Of a stretch of 64,000 nt of DNA, positions 50,141 through 62,831 are shown piece by piece (positions within the stretch are counted from its first letter, which is position 1; every line of letters starts with the position of its first letter). The DNA comes from Crossaster papposus (lineage: Eukaryota > Echinodermata > Asteroidea > Velatida > Solasteridae). The notes below the pieces were generated by a model. The model saw nothing but the letters and a program-made list of their open reading frames with translations, had not been told where the DNA came from and searched no databases. The DNA lies in assembly GCA_037893245.1 (NCBI GenBank), contig JBAIAA010001115.1, forward strand, positions 186,001 to 250,000, in the 5' to 3' direction. Both the position numbers and the translations under genes were made by a program.

Positions 50141-52539
50141 AACCCAGATATAAGTCGAGAAAATTATCCTCATTCGCAGCCATGTTTACTTCTGTTTATG
50201 TATGTACACGTGTATTACGGCATAGGCCTATGCCGCCAGTGACCTTACGCTTGAGTCTCAAAGTTGTGGTCTCTTCCGGTGAGTATTTTGGCAATATGTT
50301 AGCTCAGATGTGGAGCTGGTGAGTGTCTCTTCATTCTCCAACAAAGTTGAGGTTCGCAGCTCAGATATAAGTCGAGAAAATTGTCCTCATTCGCAGCCAT
50401 GTTTACTTTTGTTTATGTATGTACACGTGTATTGCTGCATAGGCCTATGCCGCCAGTGACCTGACGCGTGAGTCTCAAAGTTTGGGTTTCTTCCGGTAAG
50501 ATTTTGTTTGATATTTTAGCTCAGATGTGGAGCAGGTGAGTGTCTCATCATCCTCCAACAAAGTTGAGGTTCGCATCTCACATATAAGTCGATAAAATTG
50601 ACCTCATTCGCAGCCATGTTTACTTTTGTTTATGTATGCACACGTGTATTGCTGCATAGGCCTATGCCGCCAGTGACCTGACACATGAGTCTCAAAGTTT
50701 GGGTCTCTTCCGGTGAGTATTTTGGCGATATGTTGGCTCAGATGTGGAGCTGGTGAGTGTCTCTTCATTCTCCAACAAAGTTGAGGTTCGCAGCTCAGAT
50801 ATAAGTCGAGAAAATTGTCCTCATTCGCAGCCATGTTTTCTTCTATGTATGTACATGTATGTACACGTGTATTGCTGCATAGGCCTATGCCGCCAGTGAC
50901 CTGACGCATCAGTCTCAACGTTTGGGTCTCTTTCGGTGAGTATTTTGGCGATATGTTAGCTCAGATGTGGAGCTGGTGAGTGTCTCTTCATTCTCCAACA
51001 AAGTTGAGGTTCGCAGCTCAGATATAAGTCGAGAAAATTGTCCTCATTCGCAGCCATGTTTACTTTTGTTTATGTATGCATACGTGTATTGCTGCATAGG
51101 CCTATGCCGCCAGTGACCTGACACATGAGTCTCAAAGTTTGGGTCTCTTCCGGTGAGAATTTTGGCGATATGTTAGCTCAGATGTGGAGCTGGTGAGTGT
51201 CTCATCATCCTCCAACAAAGTTGAGGTTCGCAACTCAGATATAAGTCGAGAAAATTATCCTCATTCGCAGCCATGTTTACTTCTGTTTATGTATGTACAC
51301 GTGTATTGCTGCATAGGCCTATGCCGCCAGTGACCTGACGCGTGAGTCTCAAAGTTTGGGTTTCTTCCGGTAAGATTTTGTTTGATATTTTAGCTCAGAT
51401 GTGGAGCAGGTGAGTGTCTCATCATCCTCCAACAAAGTTGAGGTTCGCAACCCAGATATAAGTCGAGAAAATTATCCTCATTCGCAGCCATGTTTACTTC
51501 TGTTTATGTATGTACACGTGTATTACGGCATAGGCCTATGCCGCCAGTGACCTTACGCTTGAGTCTCAAAGTTGTGGTCTCTTCCGGTGAGTATTTTGGC
51601 AATATGTTAGCTCAGATGTGGAGCTGGTGAGTGTCTCTTCATTCTCCAACAAAGTTGAGGTTCGCAGCTCAGATATAAGTCGAGAAAATTGTCCTCATTC
51701 GCAGCCATGTTTACTTTTGTTTATGTATGTACACGTGTATTGCTGCATAGGCCTATGCCGCCAGTGACCTGACGCGTGAGTCTCAAAGTTTGGGTTTCTT
51801 CCGGTAAGATTTTGTTTGATATTTTAGCTCAGATGTGGAGCAGGTGAGTGTCTCATCATCCTCCAACAAAGTTGAGGTTCGCATCTCACATATAAGTCGA
51901 TAAAATTGACCTCATTCGCAGCCATGTTTACTTTTGTTTATGTATGCACACGTGTATTGCTGCATAGGCCTATGCCGCCAGTGACCTGACACATGAGTCT
52001 CAAAGTTTGGGTCTCTTCCGGTGAGTATTTTGGCGATATGTTGGCTCAGATGTGGAGCTGGTGAGTGTCTCTTCATTCTCCAACAAAGTTGAGGTTCGCA
52101 GCTCAGATATAAGTCGAGAAAATTGTCCTCATTCGCAGCCATGTTTTCTTCTATGTATGTACATGTATGTACACGTGTATTGCTGCATAGGCCTATGCCG
52201 CCAGTGACCTGACGCATCAGTCTCAACGTTTGGGTCTCTTTCGGTGAGTATTTTGGTGATATGTTAGCTCAGATGTGGAGCTGGTGAGTGTCTCTTCATT
52301 CTCCAACAAAGTTGAGGTTCGCAGCTCAGATATAAGTCGAGAAAATTGTCCTCATTCGCAGCCATGTTTACTTTTGTTTATGTATGCATACGTGTATTGC
52401 TGCATAGGCCTATGCCGCCAGTGACCTGACACATGAGTCTCAAAGTTTGGGTCTCTTCCGGTGAGAATTTTGGCGATATGTTAGCTCAGATGTGGAGCTG
52501 GTGAGTGTCTCATCATCCTCCAACAAAGTTGAGGTTCGC
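50141..52539. repeat. 1308-bp six-monomer tandem duplication
   Basis: Unit one, 50141-51448, is T5 (aacccag), G5, L4/G1 chimera, L, G (tgcatac), G4-like. Unit two, from 51449, repeats the first five of these and then changes to a T2-like monomer at 52540. Confidence 0.82.
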
Positions 52540-52973
52540 AGCTCAGATATAAGTCGAGAAAATTGTCCTCATTTGCAGCCATGTTTACTTCTGTTTATGT
52601 ATGTACACGTGTATTACGGCATAGGCCTATGCCGCCAGTGACCTTACGCATGAGTCTCAAAGTTGTGGTCTCTTCCGGTGTGTATTTTAGCGATATGTTA
52701 GCTCAGATTTGGAGCTGGTGAGTGTCTCTTCATTCTCCAACAAAGTTGAGGTTCGCAGCTCAGATATAAGTCGAGAAAATTGTCCTCATTCGCAGCCATG
52801 TTTACTTTTGTTTATGTATGTACACGTGTATTACGGCATAGGCGTATGCCGCCAGTGACCTTACGCTTGAGTCTCAAAGTTGTGGTCTCTTTCGGTGTGT
52901 ATTTTAGCGATATGTTAGCTCAGATGTGGAGCTGGCGAGTGTCTCTTCATTCTCCAACAAAGTTGAGGTTCGC

Positions 52974-53089
52974 AGCTCAGATATAAGTCTCAACGTTTGG
53001 GTCCCTTCCGGTGAGAATTTTGGCAATATGTTAGCTCAGATGTGGAGCTGGTGAGTGTCTCATCATCCTCCAACAAAGTTGAGGTTCGC
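52974..53089. repeat. Truncated 116-bp monomer, copy 2
   Basis: Same agtc deletion junction as the copy at 43491, directly after a ggcgag-type T monomer. The next monomer has a disturbed a-run (gtcgaaatattatcc). Confidence 0.92.
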
Positions 53090-53739
53090 AGCTCAGATAT
53101 AAGTCGAAATATTATCCTCATTCGCAGCCATGTTTACTTCTGTTTATGTATGTACACGTGTATTACAGCATAGGCCTATGCCGCCAGTGACCTTACGCAT
53201 GAGTCTCAAAGTTGTGGTCTCTTCCGGTGTGTATTTTAGCGATATGTTAGCTCAGATGTGGAGCTGGTGAGTGTCTCTTCATTCTCCAACAAAGTTGAGG
53301 TTCGCAGCTCAGATATAAGTCGAGAAAATTTTCCTCATTCGCAGCCATGTTTACTTCTGTTTATGTATGTACACGTGTATTACGGCATAGGCCTATGTCG
53401 CCAGTGACCTTACGGTTGAGTCTCAAAGTTGTGGTCTCTTCCGGTGAGTATTTTGGCGATATGTTAGCTCAGATGTGGAGCTGGTGAGAGTCTCTTCATT
53501 CTCCAACAAAGTTGAGGTTCGCAGCTCAGATATAAGTCGAGAAAATTGTCCTCATTCGCAGCCATGTTTACTTTTGTTGATGTATGTACACGTGTATTGC
53601 TGCATAGGCCTATGCCGCCAGTGACCTGACGCGTGAGTCTCAAAGTTTGGGTTTCTTCCGGTAAGATTTTGTTTGATATTTTAGCTCAGATGTGGAGCAG
53701 GTGAGTGTCTCATCATCCTCCAACAAAGTTGAGGTTCGC

Positions 53740-55487
53740 ATCTCACATATAAGTCGATAAAATTGACCTCATTCGCAGCCATGTTTACTTTTGTTTATGT
53801 ATGCACACGTGTATTGCTGCATAGGCCTATGCCGCCAGTGACCTGACACATGAGTCTCAAAGTTTGGGTCTCTTCCGGTGAGTATTTTGGCGATATGTTG
53901 GCTCAGATGTGGAGCTGGTGAGTGTCTCTTCATTCTCCAACAAAGTTGAGGTTCGCAGCTCAGATATAAGTCGAGAAAATTGTCCTCATTCGCAGCCATG
54001 TTTTCTTCTATGTATGTACATGTATGTACACGTGTATTGCTGCATAGGCCTATGCCGCCAGTGACCTGACGCATCAGTCTCAACGTTTGGGTCTCTTTCG
54101 GTGAGTATTTTGGTGATATGTTAGCTCAGATGTGGAGCTGGTGAGTGTCTCTTCATTCTCCAACAAAGTTGAGGTTCGCAGCTCAGATATAAGTCGAGAA
54201 AATTGTCCTCATTCGCAGCCATGTTTACTTTTGTTTATGTATGCATACGTGTATTGCTGCATAGGCCTATGCCGCCAGTGACCTGACACATGAGTCTCAA
54301 AGTTTGGGTCTCTTCCGGTGAGAATTTTGGCGATATGTTAGCTCAGATGTGGAGCTGGTGAGTGTCTCATCATCCTCCAACAAAGTTGAGGTTCGCAGCT
54401 CAGATATAAGTCGAGAAAATTGTCCTCATTTGCAGCCATGTTTACTTCTGTTTATGTATGTACACGTGTATTACGGCATAGGCCTATGCCGCCAGTGACC
54501 TTACGCATGAGTCTCAAAGTTGTGTTCTCTTCCGGTGTGTATTTTAGCGATATGTTAGCTCAGATTTGGAGCTGGTGAGTGTCTCTTAATTCTCCAACAA
54601 AGTTGAGGTTCGCATCTCACATATAAGTCGATAAAATTGACCTCATTCGCAGCCATGTTTACTTTTGTTTATGTATGCACACGTGTATTGCTGCATAGGC
54701 CTATGCCGCCAGTGACCTGACACATGAGTCTCAAAGTTTGGGTCTCTTCCGGTGAGTATTTTGGCGATATGTTGGCTCAGATGTGGAGCTGGTGAGTGTC
54801 TCTTCATTCTCCAACAAAGTTGAGGTTCGCAGCTCAGATATAAGTCGAGAAAATTGTCCTCATTCGCAGCCATGTTTTCTTCTATGTATGTACATGTATG
54901 TACACGTGTATTGCTGCATAGGCCTATGCCGCCAGTGACCTGACGCATCAGTCTCAACGTTTGGGTCTCTTTCGGTGAGTATTTTGGTGATATGTTAGCT
55001 CAGATGTGGAGCTGGTGAGTGTCTCTTCATTCTCCAACAAAGTTGAGGTTCGCAGCTCAGATATAAGTCGAGAAAATTGTCCTCATTCGCAGCCATGTTT
55101 ACTTTTGTTTATGTATGCATACGTGTATTGCTGCATAGGCCTATGCCGCCAGTGACCTGACACATGAGTCTCAAAGTTTGGGTCTCTTCCGGTGAGAATT
55201 TTGGCGATATGTTAGCTCAGATGTGGAGCTGGTGAGTGTCTCATCATCCTCCAACAAAGTTGAGGTTCGCAGCTCAGATATAAGTCGAGAAAATTGTCCT
55301 CATTTGCAGCCATGTTTACTTCTGTTTATGTATGTACACGTGTATTACGGCATAGGCCTATGCCGCCAGTGACCTTACGCATGAGTCTCAAAGTTGTGTT
55401 CTCTTCCGGTGTGTATTTTAGCGATATGTTAGCTCAGATTTGGAGCTGGTGAGTGTCTCTTAATTCTCCAACAAAGTTGAGGTTCGC
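53740..55487. repeat. 874-bp four-monomer tandem duplication in domain II
   Basis: Units 53740-54613 and 54614-55487 each hold an L4/G1 chimera, L, G (tgcatac) and T2-like monomer. Both T2-like copies share two private changes (tgtgttctc and tctcttaattc), so the event is very recent. Confidence 0.87.
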
Positions 55488-55704
55488 AGCTCAGATATAA
55501 TTCGAGAAAATTGTCCTCATTCGCAGCCATGTTTACTTTTGTTTATGTATGTACACGTGTATTACGGCATAGGCGTATGCCGCCAGTGACCTTACGCTTG
55601 AGTCTCAAAGTTGTGGTCTCTTTCGGTGTGTATTTTAGCGATATGTTATCTCAGATGTGGAGCTGGCGAGTGTCTCTTCATTCTCCAACAAAGTTGAGGT
55701 TCGC

Positions 55705-55820
55705 AGCTCAGATATAAGTCTCAACGTTTGGGTCCCTTCCGGTGAGAATTTTGGCAATATGTTAGCTCAGATGTGGAGCTGGTGAGTGTCTCATCATCCT
55801 CCAACAAAGTTGAGGTTCGC
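55705..55820. repeat. Truncated 116-bp monomer, copy 3
   Basis: Same deletion junction. It opens the first 1423-bp unit. Confidence 0.92.
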
Positions 55821-57127
55821 AGCTCAGATATAAGTCGAAAAATTTTCCTCATTCGCAGCCATGTTTACTTCTGTTTATGTATGTACACGTGTATTACAGC
55901 ATAGGCCTATGCCGCCAGTGACCTTACGCATGAGTCTCAAAGTTGTGGTCTCTTCCGGTGTGTATTTTAGCGATATGTTAGCTCAGATGTGGAGCTGGTG
56001 AGTGTCTCTTCATTCTCCAACAAAGTTGAGGTTCGCAGCTCAGATATAAGTCGAGAAAATTTTCCTCATTCGCAGCCATGTTTACTTCTGTTTATGTATG
56101 TACACGTGTATTACGGCATAGGCCTATGTCGCCAGTGACCTTACGGTTGAGTCTCAAAGTTGTGGTCTCTTCCGGTGAGTATTTTGGCGATATGTTAGCT
56201 CAGATGTGGAGCTGGTGAGAGTCTCTTCATTCTCCAACAAAGTTGAGGTTCGCAGCTCAGATATAAGTCGAGAAAATTGTCCTCATTCGCAGCCATGTTT
56301 ACTTTTGTTTATGTAGGCACATGTGTATTGCTGCATAGGCCTATGCCGCCAGTGACCTGACACATGAGTCTCAAAGTTTGGGTCTCTTCCGGTGAGTATT
56401 TTGGCGATATGTTGGCTCAGATGTGGAGCTGGTGAGTGTCTCTTCATTCTCCAACAAAGTTGAGGTTCGCAGCTCAGATATAAGTCGAGAAAATTGTCCT
56501 CATTCGCAGCCATGTTTTCTTCTATGTATGTACATGTATGTACACGTGTATTGCTGCATAGGCCTATGCCGCCAGTGACCTGACGCATGAGTCTCAACGT
56601 TTGGGTCCCTTCCGGTGAGAATTTTGGCGATATGTTAGCTCAGATGTGGAGCTGGTGAGTGTCTCGTCATCCTCCAACAAAGTTGAGGTTCGCAGCTCAG
56701 ATATAAGTCGAGAAAATTGTCCTCATTTGCAGCCATGTTTACTTCTGTTTATGTATGTACACGTGTATTACGGCATAGGCCTATGCCGCCAGTGACCTTA
56801 CGCATGAGTCTCAAAGTTGTGGTCTCTTCCGGTGTGTATTTTAGCGATATGTTAGCTCAGATTTGGAGCTGGTGAGTGTCTCTTCATTCTCCAACAAAGT
56901 TGAGGTTCGCAGCTCAGATATAAGTCGAGAAAATTGTCCTCATTCGCAGCCATGTTTACTTTTGTTTATGTATGTACACGTGTATTACGGCATAGGCGTA
57001 TGCCGCCAGTGACCTTACGCTTGAGTCTCAAAGTTGTGGTCTCTTTCGGTGTGTATTTTAGCGATATGTTAGCTCAGATGTGGAGCTGGCGAGTGTCTCT
57101 TCATTCTCCAACAAAGTTGAGGTTCGC

Positions 57128-57243
57128 AGCTCAGATATAAGTCTCAACGTTTGGGTCCCTTCCGGTGAGAATTTTGGCAATATGTTAGCTCAGATGTGGA
57201 GCTGGTGAGTGTCTCATCATCCTCCAACAAAGTTGAGGTTCGC
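57128..57243. repeat. Truncated 116-bp monomer, copy 4
   Basis: Same deletion junction. It opens the second 1423-bp unit, exactly 1423 bp after copy 3. Confidence 0.92.
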
Positions 57244-58116
57244 AGCTCAGATATAAGTCGAAAAATTATCCTCATTCGCAGCCATGTTTACTTCTGTTTA
57301 TGTATGTACACGTGTATTACAGCATAGGCCTATGCCGCCAGTGACCTTACGCATGAGTCTCAAAGTTGTGGTCTCTTCCGGTGTGTATTTTAGCGATATG
57401 TTAGCTCAGATGTGGAGCTGGTGAGTGTCTCTTCATTCTCCAACAAAGTTGAGGTTCGCAGCTCAGATATAAGTCGAGAAAATTTTCCTCATTCGCAGCC
57501 ATGTTTACTTCTGTTTATGTATGTACACGTGTATTACGGCATAGGCCTATGTCGCCAGTGACCTTACGGTTGAGTCTCAAAGTTGTGGTCTCTTCCGGTG
57601 AGTATTTTGGCGATATGTTAGCTCAGATGTGGAGCTGGTGAGAGTCTCTTCATTCTCCAACAAAGTTGAGGTTCGCAGCTCAGATATAAGTCGAGAAAAT
57701 TGTCCTCATTCGCAGCCATGTTTACTTTTGTTTATGTATGCACATGTGTATTGCTGCATAGGCCTATGCCGCCAGTGACCTGACACATGAGTCTCAAAGT
57801 TTGGGTCTCTTCCGGTGAGTATTTTGGCGATATGTTGGCTCAAATGTGGAGCTGGTGAGTGTCTCTTCATTCTCCAACAAAGTTGAGGTTCGCAGCTCAG
57901 ATATAAGTCGAGAAAATTGTCCTCATTCGCAGCCATGTTTTCTTCTATGTATGTACATGTATGTACACGTGTATTGCTGCATAGGCCTATGCCGCCAGTG
58001 ACCTGACGCATGAGTCTCAACGTTTGGGTCCCTTCCGGTGAGAATTTTGGCGATATGTTAGCTCAGATGTGGAGCTGGTGAGTGTCTCGTCATCCTCCAA
58101 CAAAGTTGAGGTTCGC

Positions 58117-58333
58117 AGCTCAGATATAAGTCGAGAAAATTATCCTCATTCGCAGCCATGTTTACTTCTGTTTATGTATGTACACGTGTATTACGGCACA
58201 GGCCTGTGCCGCGAGTGACCTGACGCATGAGTCTCAACGTTTGGGTCCCTTCCGGTGAGAATTTTGGCGATATGTTAGCTCAGATGTGGAGCTGGTGAGT
58301 GTCTCATCATCCTCCAACAAAGTTGAGGTTCGC
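58117..58333. repeat. Chimeric monomer T1/L1 with a rebuilt palindrome
   Basis: The left half is T1 up to base 58199 (ttacggcac). The right half is L1 from base 58206 (gtgccgcgagtgacc, gacctgacgcatg). The parents share only the six bases aggcct, 58200-58205, between their marks. Intact T1, G1, L1 stand together at 61288-61944, so the chimera is equivalent to removing 440 bp in register. The product, cggcacaggcctgtgccg at 58194-58211, is a perfect 18-bp palindrome; T1 and L1 each have one mismatch. Confidence 0.87.
58194..58211. other. Perfect 18-bp palindrome at the crossover
   Basis: cggcacaggcctgtgccg equals its own reverse complement. The presumed exchange point is its central AGGCCT. Confidence 0.95.
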
Positions 58334-60515
58334 AGCTCAGATATAAGTCGAGAAAATTATCCTCATTCGCAGCCATGTTTACTTCTGTTTATGTATGTAC
58401 ACGTGTATTACGGCATAGGCCTATGCCGCCAGTGACCTTACGCATGAGTCTCAAAGTTGTGGTCTCTTCCGGTGTGTATTTTAGCGATATGTTAGCTCAG
58501 ATGTGGAGCTGGTGAGTGTCTCTTCATTCTCCAACAAAGTTGAGGTTCGCAGCTCAGATATAAGTCGAGAAAATTTTCCTCATTCGCAGCCATGTTTACT
58601 TTTGTTTATGTATGTACACGTGTATTACGGCATAGGCCTATGTCGCCAGTGACCTTACGGTTGAGTCTCAAAGTTGTGGTCTCTTCCGGTGAGTATTTTG
58701 GCGATATGTTAGCTCAGATGTGGAGCTGGTGAGAGTCTCTTCATTCTCCAACAAAGTTGAGGTTCGCAGCTCAGATATAAGCCGAGAAAATTGTCCTCAT
58801 TCGCAGCCATGTTTACTTTTGTTTATGTATGCACACGTGTATTGCTGCATAGGCCTATGCCGCCAGTGACCTGACACATGAGTCTCAAAGTTTGGGTCTC
58901 TTCCGGTGAGTATTTTGGCGATATGTTGGCTCAGATGTGGAGCTGGTGAGTGTCTCTTCATTCTCCAACAAAGTTGAGGTTCGCAGCTCAGATATAAGTC
59001 GAGAAAATTGTCCTCATTCGCAGCCATGTTTTCTTCTATGTATGTACATGTATGTACACGTGTATTGCTGCATAGGCCTATGCCGCCAGTGACCTGACGC
59101 ATCAGTCTCAACGTTTGGGTCTCTTTCGGTGAGTATTTTGGCGATATGTTAGCTCAGATGTGGAGCTGGTGAGTGTCTCTTCATTCTCCAACAAAGTTGA
59201 GGTTCGCAGCTCAGATATAAGTCGAGAAAATTGTCCTCATTCGCAGCAATGTTTACTTTTGTTTATGTATGCATACGTGTATTGCTGCATAGGCCTATGC
59301 CGCCAGTGACCTGACACATGAGTCTCAAAGTTTGGGTCTCTTCCGGTGAGAATTTTGGCGATATGTTAGCTCAGATGTGGAGCTGGTGAGTGTCTCTTCA
59401 TTCTCCAACAAAGTTGAGGTTCGCAGCTCAGATATAAGTCGAGAAAATTTTCCTCATTCGCAGCCATGTTTACTTTTGTTTATGTATGTACACGTGTATT
59501 ACGGCATAGGCCTATGTCGCCAGTGACCTTACGGTTGAGTCTCAAAGTTGTGGTCTCTTCCAGTGAGTATTTTGGCGATATGTTAGCTCAGATGTGGAGC
59601 TGGTGAGAGTCTCTTCATTCTCCAACAAAGTTGAGGTTCGCAGCTCAGATATAAGTCGAGAAAATTGTCCTCATTCGCAGCCATGTTTACTTTTGTTTAT
59701 GTATGCACACGTGTATTGCTGCATAGGCCTATGCCGCCAGTGACCTGACACATGAGTCTCAAAGTTTGGGTCTCTTCCGGTGAGTATTTTGGGGATATGT
59801 TGGCTCAGATGTGGAGCTGGTGAGTGTCTCTTCATTCTCCAACAAAGTTGAGGTTCGCAGCTCAGATATAAGTCGAGAAAATTGTCCTCATTCGCAGCCA
59901 TGTTTTCTTCTATGTATGTACATGTATGTACACGTGTATTGCTGCATAGGCCTATGCCGCCAGTGACCTGACGCATCAGTCTCAACGTTTGGGTCTCTTT
60001 CGGTGAGTATTTTGGCGATATGTTAGCTCAGATGTGGAGCTGGTGAGTGTCTCTTCATTCTCCAACAAAGTTGAGGTTCGCAGCTCAGATATAAGTCGAG
60101 AAAATTGTCCTCATTCGCAGCCATGTTTACTTTTGTTTATGTATGCATACGTGTATTGCTGCATAGGCCTATGCCGCCAGTGACCTGACACATGAGTCTC
60201 AAAGTTTGGGTCTCTTCCGGTGAGAATTTTGGCGATATGTTAGCTCAGATGTGGAGCTGGTGAGTGTCTCATCATCCTCCAACAAAGTTGAGGTTCGCAG
60301 CTCAGATATAAGTCGAGAAAATTGTCCTCATTTGCAGCCATGTTTACTTCTGTTTATGTATGTACACGTGTATTACGGCATAGGCGTATGCCGCCAGTGA
60401 CCTTACGCTTGAGTCTCAAAGTTGTGGTCTCTTTCGGTGTGTATTTTAGCGATATGTTAGCTCAGATGTGGAGCTGGCGAGTGTCTCTTCATTCTCCAAC
60501 AAAGTTGAGGTTCGC

Positions 60516-60631
60516 AGCTCAGATATAAGTCTCAACGTTTGGGTCCCTTCCGGTGAGAATTTTGGCAATATGTTAGCTCAGATGTGGAGCTGGTGAGTGT
60601 CTCATCATCCTCCAACAAAGTTGAGGTTCGC
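60516..60631. repeat. Truncated 116-bp monomer, copy 5
   Basis: Same deletion junction, again after a ggcgag T monomer, followed by a T2 whose left end reads gtcgaaaaattatcc. Confidence 0.92.
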
Positions 60632-61287
60632 AGCTCAGATATAAGTCGAAAAATTATCCTCATTCGCAGCCATGTTTACTTCTGTTTTTGTATGTACACG
60701 TGTATTACAGCATAGGCCTATGCCGCCAGTGACCTTACGCATGAGTCTCAAAGTTGTGGTCTCTTCCGGTGAGTATTTTGGCGATATGTTAGCTCAGATG
60801 TGGAGCTGGTGAGAGTCTCTTCATTCTCCAACAAAGTTGAGGTTCGCAGCTCAGATATAAGTCGAGAAAATTGTCCTCATTCGCAGCCATGTTTACTTTT
60901 GTTTATGTATGCACATGTGTATTGCTGCATAGGCCTATGCCGCCAGTGACCTGACACATGAGTCTCAAAGTTTGGGTTTCTTCCGGTGAGTATTTTGGCG
61001 ATATGTTGGCTCAGATGTGGAGCTGGTGAGTGTCTCTTCATTCTCCAACAAAGTTGAGGTTCGCAGCTCAGATATAAGTCGAGAAAATTGTCCTCATTCG
61101 CAGCCATGTTTTCTTCTATGTATGTACATGTATGTACACGTGTATTGCTGCATAGGCCTATGCCGCCAGTGACCTGACGCATGAGTCTCAACGTTTGGGT
61201 CCCTTCCGGTGAGAATTTTGGCGATATGTTAGCTCAGATGTGGAGCTGGTGAGTGTCTCGTCATCCTCCAACAAAGTTGAGGTTCGC

Positions 61288-61944
61288 AGCTCAGATATAA
61301 GTCGAGAAAATTATCCTCATTCGCAGCCATGTTTACTTCTGTTTATGTATGTACACGTGTATTACGGCACAGGCCTATGCCGCCAGTGACCTTACGCTGG
61401 AGTCTCAAAGTTGTGGTCTCTTCCGGTGAGTATTTTGGCGATATGTTAGCTCAGATGTGGAGCTCGTGAGTGTCTCTTCATTCTCTAACAAAGTTGAGGT
61501 TCGCAGCTCAGATATAAGTCGAGAAAATTGTCCTCATTCGCAGCCATGTTTACTTTTGTTTATGTATGCACACGTGTATTGCTGCATAGGCCTATGCCGC
61601 CAGTGACCTGACACATGAGTCTCAACGTTTGGGTCTCTTCCAATGAGTATTTTGGCGATATGTTAGCTCAGATGTGGAGCTGGTGAGTGTCTCTTCATTC
61701 TCCAACAAAGTTGAGGTTCGCAGCTCAGATCTAAGTCGAGAAAATTGTCCTCATTCGCAGCCATGTTTTCTTCTATGTATGTACATGTATGTACACGTGT
61801 ATTGCTGCATAGGCCTGTGCCGCGAGTGACCTGACGCATGAGTCTCAACGTTTGGGTCCCTTCCGGTGAGAATTTTGGCGATATGTTAGCTCAGATGTGG
61901 AGCTGGTGAGTGTCTCATCATCCTCCAACAAAGTTGAGGTTCGC
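61288..61944. repeat. Late T1-G1-L1 trimer in domain II
   Basis: T1 (61288), G1 (61505), L1 (61722), the domain I trimer reappearing in domain II with private changes (agctcgtgag, tcttccaatgag, cagatctaagtc). It supplies the likely parental order for the chimera at 58117. Confidence 0.85.
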
Positions 61945-62601
61945 AGCTCAGATATAAGTCGAGAAAATTATCCTCATTCGCAGCCATGTTTACTTCTGTT
62001 TATGTATGTACACGTGTATTACGGCATAGGCCTATGTCGCCAGTGACCTTACGGTTGAGTCTCAAAGTTGTGGTCTCTTCTGGTGAGTATTTTGGCGATA
62101 TGTTAGCTCAGATGTGGAGCTGGTGAGAGTCTCTTCATTCTCCAACAAAGTTGAGGTTCGCAGCTCAGATATAAGTCGAGAAAATTGTCCTCATTCGCAG
62201 CCATGTTTACTTTTGTTTATGTATGCACACGTGTATTGCTGCATAGGCCTATGCCGCCAGTGACCTGACACATGAGTCTCAAAGTTTGGGTCTCTTCCGG
62301 TGAGTATTTTGGCGATATGTTGGCTCAGATGTGGAGCTGGTGAGTGTCTCTTCATTCTCCAACAAAGTTGAGGTTCGCAGCTCAGATATAAGTCGAGAAA
62401 ATTGTCCTCATTCGCAGCCATGTTTTCTTCTATGTATGTACATGTATGTACACGTGTATTGCTGCATAGGCCTATGCCGCCAGTGACCTGACGCATGAGT
62501 CTCAACGTTTGGGTCCCTTCCGGTGAGAATTTTGGCGATATGTTAGCTCAGATGTGGAGCTGGTGAGTGTCTCTTCATTCTCCAACAAAGTTGAGGTTCG
62601 C

Positions 62602-62831
62602 AGCTCAGATATAAGTCGAGAAAATTATCCTCATTCGCAGCCATGTTTTCTTATATGTATGTACATGTACATGTATGTACACGTGTATTGCTGCATAGGC
62701 CTTATGCCGCCAGTGACCTGACGCATGAGTCTCAACGTTTGGGTCCCTTCCGGTGAGAATTGTTGCGATATGTTAGCTCAGATGTGGAGCTGGTGAGTGT
62801 CTCATCATCCTCCAACAAAGTTGAGGTTCGC
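62602..62831. repeat. Long 230-bp L monomer
   Basis: The L-class tract is extended by a further 6 bp (gtacatgtacatgtatgtac), and one t is added beside the palindrome (aggccttatgcc). 217+6+6+1 gives 230. The same 6-bp step separates 217- from 223-bp monomers, so slippage in this tract is the likely source of the length classes. Confidence 0.88.

Larger units (their letters stand above)
55705..58116. repeat. 1423-bp unit containing the truncated monomer, duplicated
   Basis: Unit one, 55705-57127, is the truncated monomer, a 216-bp T2, T3, G1-like, L (56471), T2-like and ggcgag T. 116+216+223+4x217 gives 1423. Unit two starts at 57128 and matches through its L monomer (57894-58116), then diverges at the 58117 chimera. 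It is the only long unit here that is not a whole number of full monomers. Confidence 0.87.
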
